DNA of 64,000 bases from positions 434,001-498,000 of the forward strand of contig SCUS01000071.1 in NCBI GenBank assembly GCA_004297725.1. Direction: 5' to 3'. The DNA comes from Myxococcaceae bacterium. Its GTDB lineage: Bacteria; Myxococcota_A; Polyangia; Polyangiales; Ga0077539. The position numbers and the translations under genes are program-made. Positions 24,295 through 32,680 of the stretch are shown here, one piece after another. The notes beneath the pieces were generated by a model. The model was not told the DNA's origin. It saw only the letters and a program-made list of their open reading frames with translations, and did not search any database. Numbering within the stretch: position 1 is the first letter of the stretch; each line of letters begins with the position of its first letter.

Positions 24295-26121
24295 GTGCTC
24301 CTCCCTGCGCTCTTGTTGTCGGTCCTGGGGTTGCTCCTGGGGGCCGCCCTGGTCACCCTCGGTAGGCGGCAGGCCCTGGCCTCGGCCTCCCTCGACGGCT
24401 TCAGCCTGGGCTTCGTCCCGGCGGTGCTCGCGCTGCGGATGCTGCCGCACGCCATGGAGTCCCTCGGCTTCCGGGCGCTGGCCCTGGCGGTTCTCTCCTA
24501 CGCGGTCTTCTGGTGGGTCGACCGTCGGGCGCACGCCCGCGACCACGCGGCCGCGCACCCCTTCCACCCCGCGGCGGGGGCCGGGGCGGGGCTGCTCGTG
24601 CCCATGCTCGCGCTGCACGGGATGAGCGACGGGGCCGCGCTCACGGTGGCCCTCTCCACCCACGGCGTCGGTCTCAGCGTGGCCGCGGCGCTGATCCTCC
24701 ATCGCATGCCAGAGGGGCTCTTCATCGCCTCGTCGATGCTGCCCAGCTCGGGCGGCCGCAAGACCGCCCTGGCCCTCGTGGCGCTGGTGCTCTCCACGGT
24801 CATCGGCGCGGTGCTCGGGCAGGCGCTGCTCGACGCCATCCCCGACGCGCTCTTCGACGGGGCGCTCTCCCTCGGCGTCGGGGCGATGCTCCGCCTCGCG
24901 ATGCACTCCCACGCGCCGCCCCCGGCCGACGCCCGGGCGCGCACCGTCTCCGGCCTGACCTTCCTCGGGGGCGTCGCGCTCATGCTCGCGCTGCCCGACC
25001 CGGAGGGCCTCTTCCGCCTCTCGCTCCCGCAGGAGCTCTCCGTGGAGGGGGCGCTCCTGCCGCTCTTCATCGAGACCGCGCCGTCGATGCTGCTCGGCGT
25101 GCTCGGCGCGGGGCTGCTGCGCACCATGACCCGCGCGCGTCCCGACGCGTGGCTGCGCGGCGATGGCAGCGCGCTCCAGGCCCTGCGCGGCATGGTGTTC
25201 GGGGTGCCGCTCCAGGTGTGCTCGTGCGGGGTGCTGCCGGTGGCGCAGCGGCTGCTGCGGTCGTCGCTGCCCATCGCGGCGGTGACGGCGTTCATGCTCG
25301 GCACCCCGGAGTTCGACGTCGGGGCCTTCGTCCTCTCGGTGCGACTGCTGGGCCTGCCCCTGGCGCTGGCGCGCCTCGCCGCCGGGGTGGCGCTGGCGTT
25401 CTCCGTGGGGCTCGCGGCCGCCGCGGTGGCCCGGCGCCTCCCGCTGCGCGTCCCGACGACGCCGATGCGCCGCGCGGGGCTACTCTCGGCGCCCTCGGCG
25501 CTGCCCAGCGCTCCGCCTGCCGCCGATCGCTCCCTCGCGGGGGTGCTGCGCGCCGGGCTCGACAGCTTCGATCAGGTCGCGGCCTGGTATGTGTTCGGGC
25601 TGCTGCTCGCGGTGGGCTTCGAGGCCGCGATGCCGCCGCACTCGCTGGCCCGCCTGCTCGGCGCGTGGGACGTCCCGCTGACGGCGCTGCTCGCGGTGCC
25701 CGTCTACGTCTGCGCCCAGGGGGCGATGCCGCTGGCGGCGATGATGGTGCACAAGGGGCTCTCCCCGGGCGCGGCGCTCGTGCTGCTGCTGGTGGGTCCT
25801 GCGGCCAACGTCGCGGCGTGGCGGATGCTGCGCTCGGCCCTCGGCGCGCGCGTGGCGTGGACCTTCGCGGGCGCCTCGGTGCTCGGGGCCATGGCGCTCG
25901 GGGCGCTCGTCAACCGGGTGGTCCCTTCGTCGACGCTGCCGGAGATCCATGTGCTGGCGGCGCACGAGCACCACCCGTGGGAGCTGGGCGCCGCGGTGGT
26001 GCTGGGGCTGCTGCTGGTGAGCAGCGTGCTGCGCCTCGGGCCTCGCGGATGGATCGCGACCATGAGCCCCTCCGGTGCATCCTCCGGGGAGCACCAGCAC
26101 CACCACCATCATCCGCACTGA
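24295..26121 (+). CDS. ZIP-like metal transporter fused to a YraQ/ArsP-type permease, His-rich tail
   Basis: A 608-residue membrane protein from GTG 24295. The N-terminal part (about 1-215) looks ZIP-like: TM4-type HGMSD (His108, Asp112) and TM5-type HRMPEG (His136, Glu140), the M1-site pattern of ZIP Zn/Fe/Mn transporters. From about 220 a second module matches DUF318/ArsP-type permeases: LQVCSCGVLPVAQ (Cys309, Cys311), GTPEFD, and a later VYVCAQGAMPLAA. The C-terminus ends in a His run (GEHQHHHHHPH). It follows the Fur-family gene by 8 bases. Joining these two families in one chain is unusual. Confidence 0.75.
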   Translation: MLLPALLLSVLGLLLGAALVTLGRRQALASASLDGFSLGFVPAVLALRMLPHAMESLGFRALALAVLSYAVFWWVDRRAHARDHAAAHPFHPAAGAGAGLLVPMLALHGMSDGAALTVALSTHGVGLSVAAALILHRMPEGLFIASSMLPSSGGRKTALALVALVLSTVIGAVLGQALLDAIPDALFDGALSLGVGAMLRLAMHSHAPPPADARARTVSGLTFLGGVALMLALPDPEGLFRLSLPQELSVEGALLPLFIETAPSMLLGVLGAGLLRTMTRARPDAWLRGDGSALQALRGMVFGVPLQVCSCGVLPVAQRLLRSSLPIAAVTAFMLGTPEFDVGAFVLSVRLLGLPLALARLAAGVALAFSVGLAAAAVARRLPLRVPTTPMRRAGLLSAPSALPSAPPAADRSLAGVLRAGLDSFDQVAAWYVFGLLLAVGFEAAMPPHSLARLLGAWDVPLTALLAVPVYVCAQGAMPLAAMMVHKGLSPGAALVLLLVGPAANVAAWRMLRSALGARVAWTFAGASVLGAMALGALVNRVVPSSTLPEIHVLAAHEHHPWELGAAVVLGLLLVSSVLRLGPRGWIATMSPSGASSGEHQHHHHHPH

Positions 26122-26159
26122 CGTCCCGACCCGTCGGCTCGCATCGAGGAAGTACCCCC

Positions 26160-27167
26160 ATGAGACTCTCGCACCCGGCTCTCGCGCTGCTCCTGCTCGG
26201 CGGATGTTCGTCCTCCTCGGAGGGGACGGCGGTCGATGCCGGGACGCCGGATCGATCGACGGCGGACGTCGCCTCGCAGCCCGACGCGGGCGCGCCGGTG
26301 GACGTGGCGGCCCCCCAGGACGTCGCCGCTCCCGTCGACGCGGGCGCCCCGGCGGACGTGTCACCCGCGGTGGCGAGGCTCGTCGCCGAGCGCCCGTATC
26401 GCCTGGTGGTGCCGGATGACAACGACCCGCGCCGCGCGGCGCCGCTGCTCATCCTGCTGCACGGCTACGGCGCCTCGGGGAGCATCCAGGAGCTGTACTT
26501 CCACATGGCGCGCGAGACCAACCCCAGGGGCATCCTCTACGCGATCCCCGACGGCACCCTCGACGTGACCATGCGTCGCTACTGGAACGCCACGGACGCC
26601 TGCTGCGACTTCGCCCGCGGAGGGGTCGACGACGTGGCCTACCTCGACGCGATCATCGACGACGTCTCCTCCCGCTACGCCGTCGACCCTCGGCGGATCT
26701 TCCTCCTCGGGCACTCCAACGGCGGCTTCATGGCGCACCGGATGGCGTGCGAGCGGGCGAGCCGCATCGCGGCGGTGGTGAGCCTCGCGGGCGCGACCTT
26801 CAACGACCCCACGCGCTGCACCCCCGCGGAGCCCGTCGCGGTGCTCCAGGTGCACGGCACCCTCGACGCGACCATCGCCTACGAGGGCGGCAGCAACATC
26901 GGGTCGACGTACCCCAGCGCGGTGACCAGCGTGTCGCGCTGGGCCGGCTACGACCGCTGCGCGAGCGCCCCCACGGCGGGGGCGATGCTCGACCTCGACA
27001 CGTCGGTGCTCGGCGCCGAGACCCTGGTCTCCCGCTACGAGGGCTGCACGGGCGGCGGGGCCGAGCTCTGGACGATCCAGGGCGGCTCGCACCTCCCGGC
27101 GATCAGCCCGCGGTGGCCGGCGCTCACCCTCGACTGGCTGATGGCGCACCCGAAGGCCGCGCGCTGA
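26160..27167 (+). CDS. PHB depolymerase / feruloyl-esterase-like lipoprotein
   Basis: A 335-residue lipoprotein: signal with lipobox LLLGGCSS, then an Asp/Val/Ala/Pro linker to about residue 70, then an esterase of the LpqC/PHB-depolymerase group. Motifs are LLILLHGYGASG (oxyanion), GHSNGGFMAHRMACE (nucleophile Ser), VAVLQVHGTLD (Asp region) and GGSHLPAIS (His). ATG 26160 follows GAGGAAG. It lies 38 bases after the ZIP fusion and may be in the same transcript, though function gives no link. Surface anchoring suggests polymer or ester breakdown outside the cell. Confidence 0.85.
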   Translation: MRLSHPALALLLLGGCSSSSEGTAVDAGTPDRSTADVASQPDAGAPVDVAAPQDVAAPVDAGAPADVSPAVARLVAERPYRLVVPDDNDPRRAAPLLILLHGYGASGSIQELYFHMARETNPRGILYAIPDGTLDVTMRRYWNATDACCDFARGGVDDVAYLDAIIDDVSSRYAVDPRRIFLLGHSNGGFMAHRMACERASRIAAVVSLAGATFNDPTRCTPAEPVAVLQVHGTLDATIAYEGGSNIGSTYPSAVTSVSRWAGYDRCASAPTAGAMLDLDTSVLGAETLVSRYEGCTGGGAELWTIQGGSHLPAISPRWPALTLDWLMAHPKAAR

Positions 27168-27171
27168 CGGC

Positions 27172-27723
27172 TCAGCGAAGGTACTGCGCCAGCGGCTGGA
27201 TCGCCGCCTGCGCCGCCGGGTCGGGGAAGGTGCGAGAGGCGAGAGCGCAGAGCGCGACGACGTAGGCGTGGTGCAGCGGCGCTCGAGAGGGCGACGGGCA
27301 CCACGACGAGAAGCGGTGGTGCTCTCCGTAGACGAGGGCCTCGTGGAGCACCGTCATCCCGTCGCGCGCCCCCTGCGGCGCCGAGTGCAGCGGGAGCCGT
27401 GGCATCGCCGCGGCCAGGGCGTCCAGCGCGTCGGCGCCCACCGCCGCCTCCCACACCCGTGGCCGCGGAGGATCGCCGTGGACCTGCGCGCTCATCCCCG
27501 CGTCGAGCATCGCCCAGGAGCGCGCGGCGATGGGAAGCGAGCGGAGCTCGATCCAGCCGCCGGCGTCGATGTCGGTGACGGTGATGGCGACGTCGTCGTG
27601 GAAGGTCGGGTGGAGTTCTGCGCGCCACACCCGAGAGACCCCGGAGAACATCGGGTGGTCGAGGGGAGGCAACGCGCAGCGGGCGCGCCAGGCCTCGGCG
27701 TAGCGCTGCCAGGGGTCGCTCAT
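27172..27723 (-). CDS. Unknown protein coupled to an amidohydrolase
   Basis: A 183-residue soluble-looking protein. ATG 27723 overlaps the stop of the D-aminoacylase-like gene (ATGA), so the two are probably translated together. I recognise no domain. The N-terminal half is Trp- and Arg-rich (DPWQRYAEAWRARCALPP); strands VAITVTDIDAGGWIELRSL suggest an alpha/beta or beta-sandwich fold. No signal peptide or TM is seen. Position suggests an accessory or regulatory subunit of the enzyme. Confidence 0.55.
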   Translation of the reverse strand: MSDPWQRYAEAWRARCALPPLDHPMFSGVSRVWRAELHPTFHDDVAITVTDIDAGGWIELRSLPIAARSWAMLDAGMSAQVHGDPPRPRVWEAAVGADALDALAAAMPRLPLHSAPQGARDGMTVLHEALVYGEHHRFSSWCPSPSRAPLHHAYVVALCALASRTFPDPAAQAAIQPLAQYLR

Positions 27724-29483
27724 CGCCGCGCCTCGCCCGCCGGGAGGAATCTCCCGAACCCTCGCTCTCGCCCGACGGCGGGGAGCGGCACCCCGTCGCG
27801 CACCGCGAGGCGGCCGTGGACCACCACGGCGGGCACCGCGGCGTCGTTGCGGCGCACCATGCGGGGATAGCCTCCGAGCTCGGGCATCGGCTCTTCGCGG
27901 ATCGTGTCGATGGCGTCGAGCTGCGCCGGGTCGATGACGACGAGGTCCGCACGGCGGCCGACCCCGAGCACCCCCGCGTCGAGGCCGAGCCACTCGCCGA
28001 TCTCGCCGGTGCAGCGGTGCACCGCGCGCTCGATGCTCATGAAGGGCACGCCGTCGCGCGCCGCGTCGCGCGCGATGCGCAGCATGAAGAGGGCGTAGTT
28101 GTAGAAGGCCATGTTGCGCAGGTGCGCCCCGGCGTCGGAGAAGCCGACCATGATGTCCGGGTGCGCGAGGATCCAGCGCAGGTGCTCGGGGCGGTCGTTG
28201 GCGATGGTGGTGAACCAGCGCAGCGCGTCGCCGTGCTCGGCGCAGAGGTCGAGGAAGACGTCCACCACGTCCTCCTTGCGCTCTCGGGCGATGGCGTCGA
28301 AGGAGCGGCCCACCAGCGACGCGTCGGGGCAGGAGATCACCTCGGACACCCGGAAATCCCGGTGGAACACCTTCGGAGCGATCAGGCTGGTCCACTGTCG
28401 GCGAAACCAGCTCCGGTACTTCGGGTCGCGCAGCAGCGCCCGGCGCTCGGCCATCTTCTCGAGGTGCAGCGCCGCGGTGCCCGCCCCCATCTCCTCGAAG
28501 ACCGGCGCGTCGAGGCCGTCGACGAACATCTCGAAGCGCACCGGCAGCGCCTGGAAGCGCACGTCCGCGCGGAAGACCGTGTTCATCACCCGCGCCATCC
28601 CGGCGATGAGCCGGTAGAGCCAGCGGCTCGATCGCACGTCCGCCAGCGACACGATGCTCGTGCGCAGCGGCCGCCGGAGCAGCCCCATGCTCTCGTAGAA
28701 GAGCAGGAGGATGTCGTACTTCGCGGAGATGTTGGGGATGCCCTGCAGCACCCTCCCTCGCTCCCGCACCACCCGGGCGAGGCCGTCGATCTCCGCCCAC
28801 GACGCGAAGGTGCCGGGGAGGGGCTGAGAGCGGTGGCGCGTGCCGCCGAGCTTGTCCCAGCGGTTGGTGTTGAGGCTGAGCCCGGTGAAGCCCGCGTCGA
28901 GCGCGTCGGAGAGCGAGCGGGCCATCGCCGCGCGCTCCTCCCTCGTCGCCCGCACGCCCTTCGTCACCGAGCGGGTGAGCCCCATGGTCGCGCAGCGCAG
29001 GTCGGAGTGCCCGAGGAAGGCCGCCACGTTGGGGCCGAGCGGCAGCGAGTCGAGGTGCTCCCGGTACTCTGCCGGCGTCGACCAGGTCTTCTTCGACTCG
29101 AAGAGCGGCAGCACGTGCTCGCGGGGGATCGCCTCGACGCGCGTGAACATGTCCGCGATGTCGAGCGGTGAGCTCAGCACCGTGCCGAGCGAGCAGCTCC
29201 CCACCAGCACCGTGGTGACCCCGTGCCGCAGCGACTCGGAGAGCGAAGGCGCCGCCTCGACCTCCGCGTCGTAGTGGGTGTGAAGGTCGATGAAGCCGGG
29301 CATCACCCAGCGGCCCGTCGCGTCGACGAGCTCGCGCGCTTCGTCCGTCGAGAAGGGCGCCTCGCGCACCTCGACGAGCCGGCCGTCGCGGATGCCGAGG
29401 CTGCGCCGCGTCGCGGGCGCCCCGGTGCCGTCGAAGTAGAGTCCGCCGTTGATGGCGAGGTCGAGGGTCGCGCCGCTGGACAT
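27720..29483 (-). CDS. N-acyl-D-amino-acid deacylase-type amidohydrolase
   Basis: A 587-residue amidohydrolase-superfamily enzyme. The N-terminal beta-sandwich leads to GFIDLHTHYDAEV with the metal-binding HxH. Middle segments include GHSDLR and GLSLNTN, and the C-terminal half has MVGFSDAGAHLRNM and GRRADLVVIDP, all typical of the D-aminoacylase (DAA) group. These hydrolyse N-acyl-D-amino acids; some members act on other N-acyl compounds. ATG 29483 (MSSGATLDL). It is followed at once by the overlapping 183-residue gene. Confidence 0.88.
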   Translation of the reverse strand: MSSGATLDLAINGGLYFDGTGAPATRRSLGIRDGRLVEVREAPFSTDEARELVDATGRWVMPGFIDLHTHYDAEVEAAPSLSESLRHGVTTVLVGSCSLGTVLSSPLDIADMFTRVEAIPREHVLPLFESKKTWSTPAEYREHLDSLPLGPNVAAFLGHSDLRCATMGLTRSVTKGVRATREERAAMARSLSDALDAGFTGLSLNTNRWDKLGGTRHRSQPLPGTFASWAEIDGLARVVRERGRVLQGIPNISAKYDILLLFYESMGLLRRPLRTSIVSLADVRSSRWLYRLIAGMARVMNTVFRADVRFQALPVRFEMFVDGLDAPVFEEMGAGTAALHLEKMAERRALLRDPKYRSWFRRQWTSLIAPKVFHRDFRVSEVISCPDASLVGRSFDAIARERKEDVVDVFLDLCAEHGDALRWFTTIANDRPEHLRWILAHPDIMVGFSDAGAHLRNMAFYNYALFMLRIARDAARDGVPFMSIERAVHRCTGEIGEWLGLDAGVLGVGRRADLVVIDPAQLDAIDTIREEPMPELGGYPRMVRRNDAAVPAVVVHGRLAVRDGVPLPAVGRERGFGRFLPAGEARR

Positions 29484-29542
29484 CCCCCGAGCGTAACCCC
29501 AGACCGCCCGCCCGCGAGTGGGCGTAGTCTCCGGCGCGAGCC

Positions 29543-31414
29543 ATGGGAGAGATCACCGAGTCCATCGCCCTGGAGATCGACGAGCGCCGCGCGCGCCACC
29601 CTGGGAGGCCCGACCTCGAGCTGCTGGAGCACCTGCTCGTGGCCGTGCAGCGGGAGCGCGTCGCCGCCGTGGGCTACGACACCGCGCGCCTCGGCGAGCG
29701 CCTCGCCCGGTCGCCGCTCCCGGAGCGGGCCCGCCGCTCCGTCGCCCGCGCGGTCGGGCAGATCTGGCTCGACGAGAACATGCACGCCCGCTACCTGCTG
29801 GGGATGCTGCTGCGGCAGCCCGACCTCGCGACGCGCCTGGGCGCCGAGCGGCAGAGCGCCGAAGGGGGCGTCGGCGGCTGGATGACCTCGGTGGAGCAGC
29901 ACGCCACCTGGGGTGACGCTCCCGCCGAGCGCCTCGCCGCCGCGCTCGTGGACGCGGGGGGACGGCTCTCCGGGCGCATCCCCGAGGCCGTGCGCTCGTC
30001 GCTCACCTACGCCCCGCTGCGCGCCTGGTGCGCCTTCAGCATCGACGCCGAAGACAGCGCGGTGATCTCCTTCGAGCGCATGCTGGCGCTCTCCGCCGAG
30101 GTGCTCGCGATGCCCTCCGCCGAGCTCGCGCTGCCCGAGGGCTTCGCGCAGGAGCTCGCCCGGATGCGCCGCGACGAGCTCGCCCACTCTCGGCTCTTCG
30201 GCGTCATCGGCGGGATGCTCGGCGACGACGACGGCTTCGCGCCGGGCTGCGACGCCGAGGCGCTGGACGCCGCGCTGGAGGCCATCGAGCGGGAGCTCTC
30301 GCTGCCTGCCGCGGGGCACCGCGCGGTGGGCTCGTCGCACCCGGTGGGGGGCGGCGGCGTGGTGGCCGTGGCGCGGGGCGAGGGCGACGCGGAGAAGCTG
30401 GTGACCTTCGATCGGGCCCTCGACGAGTCGGGCTTCGACGAGGCCGTCGCCCGCCGCGTGGCGGCCTCGGGGAGGCGCCCGGAGGAGGCCCGGGTCGCCA
30501 TCAAGGTCGACCTGATGCTGGCCTGGCACCGGCGCGATCCCTCGTCGCACGTCGACCCGCAGCTCGTCGAGCGGATGGTCGAGCGGCTACGGTCGCGGGG
30601 CTACCGAGACATCGTGGTGTGCGACGCGCAGAACGTCTACGCGCGCTTCTTCGGCAACCGGGACATCGCCTCGGTCGGTCGCTACGTGGGCCTGAGCGCG
30701 GAGGGCTACCGCCTCGTCGACCTCGCCGACGAGCAGGTGCCCCACAGCTTCGCCCGCGCCATGGGCGTGTACTCCGTGGGGCGCTCGTGGCGCGACGCCG
30801 ACGCGAGGGTGTCCTTCGCCACGCTCAAGACGCACCCCTCGGCGGTGGCGCAGCTCTGCCTGCGAAACGCGGGCACGGTGATCCCGCAGACGGGGGAGTA
30901 TTTCTTCTCCGACCGCCTCACGGATTTCACCCACCTCGTGACGGCGGTGCTGCACGACCTGCCGCCGCATTTCGGCGTGATCGACGGGTACTCCTGGGCG
31001 GCGGACGGGCTGCTGGGCGTGATGGCCGACCCGACGCCGAGGCACCCGGGGATCGTCATCGCCGGCGAGGACGTGCTCGCCGTCGACCACGTGGCGCTGC
31101 AGCTCATGGGGGAGCGCGACCCCTACCGCGCCCCGGACCTCCGGGCCGCGCTGGCGTGCTTCGGCGACGCGATGGCGAGGACGGAGCTTCGCGGCGACCT
31201 CACGCCCATCGAGGGCTGGTCGGCGGCGGACTCGGGGCTGCTCTCCGCTCCGCTCGCGGCCCTCGCGGAGCCGGTCTACGCGCGCTTCGGAGGGCGAGGC
31301 GCGGTGTTCGTGCCGGACCTCGATCCGGCGGCCTTTCCGCCCATCGGGGAGACGACCGCGCTGCGCGCCGCGCGGCGCTTCATGCGGGCGCTGCTGGGCA
31401 TCGGCGGTCGGTGA
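29543..31414 (+). CDS. Ferritin-like domain fused to DUF362-type protein
   Basis: A 623-residue cytoplasmic protein. Residues about 10-250 are helical with two ExxH metal-type motifs, E78-NM-H81 (DENMHARY) and E212-LA-H215 (RDELAHSRLF), a ferritin-like pattern. Residues about 285-600 match DUF362, a domain often tied to Fe-S proteins: VAIKVDLMLAWH, VVCDAQN, FATLKTHPSAVAQLCLRN, and IVIAGEDVLAVDHVALQLMG. There is no CxxCxxC cluster binding site. A convergent VIT-type iron/manganese transporter follows 18 bases later. A role in iron handling is inferred. Confidence 0.75.
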   Translation: MGEITESIALEIDERRARHPGRPDLELLEHLLVAVQRERVAAVGYDTARLGERLARSPLPERARRSVARAVGQIWLDENMHARYLLGMLLRQPDLATRLGAERQSAEGGVGGWMTSVEQHATWGDAPAERLAAALVDAGGRLSGRIPEAVRSSLTYAPLRAWCAFSIDAEDSAVISFERMLALSAEVLAMPSAELALPEGFAQELARMRRDELAHSRLFGVIGGMLGDDDGFAPGCDAEALDAALEAIERELSLPAAGHRAVGSSHPVGGGGVVAVARGEGDAEKLVTFDRALDESGFDEAVARRVAASGRRPEEARVAIKVDLMLAWHRRDPSSHVDPQLVERMVERLRSRGYRDIVVCDAQNVYARFFGNRDIASVGRYVGLSAEGYRLVDLADEQVPHSFARAMGVYSVGRSWRDADARVSFATLKTHPSAVAQLCLRNAGTVIPQTGEYFFSDRLTDFTHLVTAVLHDLPPHFGVIDGYSWAADGLLGVMADPTPRHPGIVIAGEDVLAVDHVALQLMGERDPYRAPDLRAALACFGDAMARTELRGDLTPIEGWSAADSGLLSAPLAALAEPVYARFGGRGAVFVPDLDPAAFPPIGETTALRAARRFMRALLGIGGR

Positions 31415-31432
31415 GCCGGCCGCCGCTGCGGC

Positions 31433-32131
31433 TCAGACCGTGGCGCCGAAGAGTCGGCCGACCGCGGCGGTGAGCGCCATCGCGAGCGATCCGAGCACCA
31501 CCACCCGCGCCGTCGCCTTGAGCACCGGCGCGCCGCCCATGCGCGCCGAGAGCGCCCCGAGCGCCGCGAGGAAGACCAGCGTGGTGACGACGAGCACCGG
31601 GAGAACGAGCCGCGAGGGAGAGAGCGCCGCGGCCACCATGGGCAGCGCCGCCCCCACGGTGAAGGTCGCCGCGCTGGAGAGCGCCGCCTGCCCCGGCCGG
31701 GCGACGCTGCTCTCGGACATCCCGAGCTCGTCCCGACGGTGGGCGCCGAGCGCGTCGTGCTCGGTGAGCTGCTGCGCCACCTCGGCGGCGAGCTCGGGCG
31801 AGAGGCCCTTGGCCACGTAGATGCCGGCGAGCTCGGCCTTCTCGTGCGCCGGATCGGCCAGGAGCTCGGCCTCCTCGAGCGCGAGGTCGGCCGCCTCGAG
31901 GTCGGCCTGGGAGCTGACCGAGACGTACTCGCCAGCGGCCATGGACATCGCCCCCGCGACCAGTCCCGCCCCGCCCGCCACCAGCAGCGCGGTGCGGTTC
32001 GACTGCGCCGCCGCGACCCCCACGAGCAGGCTCGCGGTCGAGACGATGCCGTCGTTGGCGCCCATCACCGCGGCGCGCAGCCACGCGGCCCTCCCGGTGC
32101 GGTGCCGCTCGGGATGGTGAAGTCTGCTCAT
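31433..32131 (-). CDS. VIT/CCC1-family iron/manganese transporter
   Basis: A 232-residue membrane protein of the VIT1/CCC1 family, which moves Fe2+ or Mn2+ out of the cytoplasm or into stores. Hallmarks are MGANDGIVSTASLLVG in TM1, AMSMAAGEYVSVSSQAD in TM2, and the cytoplasmic metal-binding helices with Glu pairs (LALEEAELLADPAHEKAELA). Three TM segments follow. Family length is normal. It is convergent with the ferritin-like/DUF362 gene. Confidence 0.95.
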   Translation of the reverse strand: MSRLHHPERHRTGRAAWLRAAVMGANDGIVSTASLLVGVAAAQSNRTALLVAGGAGLVAGAMSMAAGEYVSVSSQADLEAADLALEEAELLADPAHEKAELAGIYVAKGLSPELAAEVAQQLTEHDALGAHRRDELGMSESSVARPGQAALSSAATFTVGAALPMVAAALSPSRLVLPVLVVTTLVFLAALGALSARMGGAPVLKATARVVVLGSLAMALTAAVGRLFGATV

Positions 32132-32181
32132 GGCGCTGGAGGGTCGCGCGGTACCGAGCCCGGTGTCGAGATCCCAGAGTC

Positions 32182-32628
32182 TCAGCGCAGCCGGGCGGTC
32201 TCGACCAGCCAGTCGTCGCCGTGCTTTCGCAGCACGTACTCCGCCGAGGGAGCGCCCTCGCTGGAGTAGAGCTGCATCGACACCGAGGCGCTCCGGGCGC
32301 CCATGGTGACGCTCTTGCGCAGCACCCTGAACCTCATCCCCGCCGCGGCCCGCAGCCGCTCTCTCACCCGCTGCCGCAGCGCCTCGCGCTCTCCGGGACC
32401 ATAGGCCTCCGTCGCCTCGTAGGCGGTGATCTCCACGGGCTGGCGGTCAGGGTCGAGGTAGCGCATCGCCGCGTCGATGCGCCCCGGGGTGACCTCGCCG
32501 CTCACCGCGTCGACGAAGCGGTCGACCCGGTCGCGGTCGGTGACCACGAGGCTGCGGGTGGCCACGATCGACGCGGTGATCGCGGCGACCCCGAGCACCG
32601 CCCAGCGCTGTCTCTCCCTGGCCGTCAT
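32182..32628 (-). CDS. Small membrane-anchored NTF2-like protein
   Basis: A 148-residue protein with an N-terminal TM (about 9-27, WAVLGVAAITASIVATRSL) and an outside domain of about 115 residues. Helix pairs followed by strands (FRVLRKSVTMGARSASVSMQLY, HGDDWLVETARLR) are compatible with the NTF2/SnoaL-like fold found in small envelope proteins. No catalytic residues can be named. It lies 52 bases after the large lipoprotein gene and in the same direction. Confidence 0.55.
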   Translation of the reverse strand: MTARERQRWAVLGVAAITASIVATRSLVVTDRDRVDRFVDAVSGEVTPGRIDAAMRYLDPDRQPVEITAYEATEAYGPGEREALRQRVRERLRAAAGMRFRVLRKSVTMGARSASVSMQLYSSEGAPSAEYVLRKHGDDWLVETARLR

Positions 32629-32680
32629 CGGGTACCCGGGAGTGTATACGCCCTCCGCGGACCGTCGGCCGCGGCGGGGG

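Noticed and set aside
26091-26121. His run at the end of the ZIP fusion as a possible engineered tag
   Set aside because: The codons are in native frame with natural stop, mixed (HEH, HQH) and fit a metal-binding tail.
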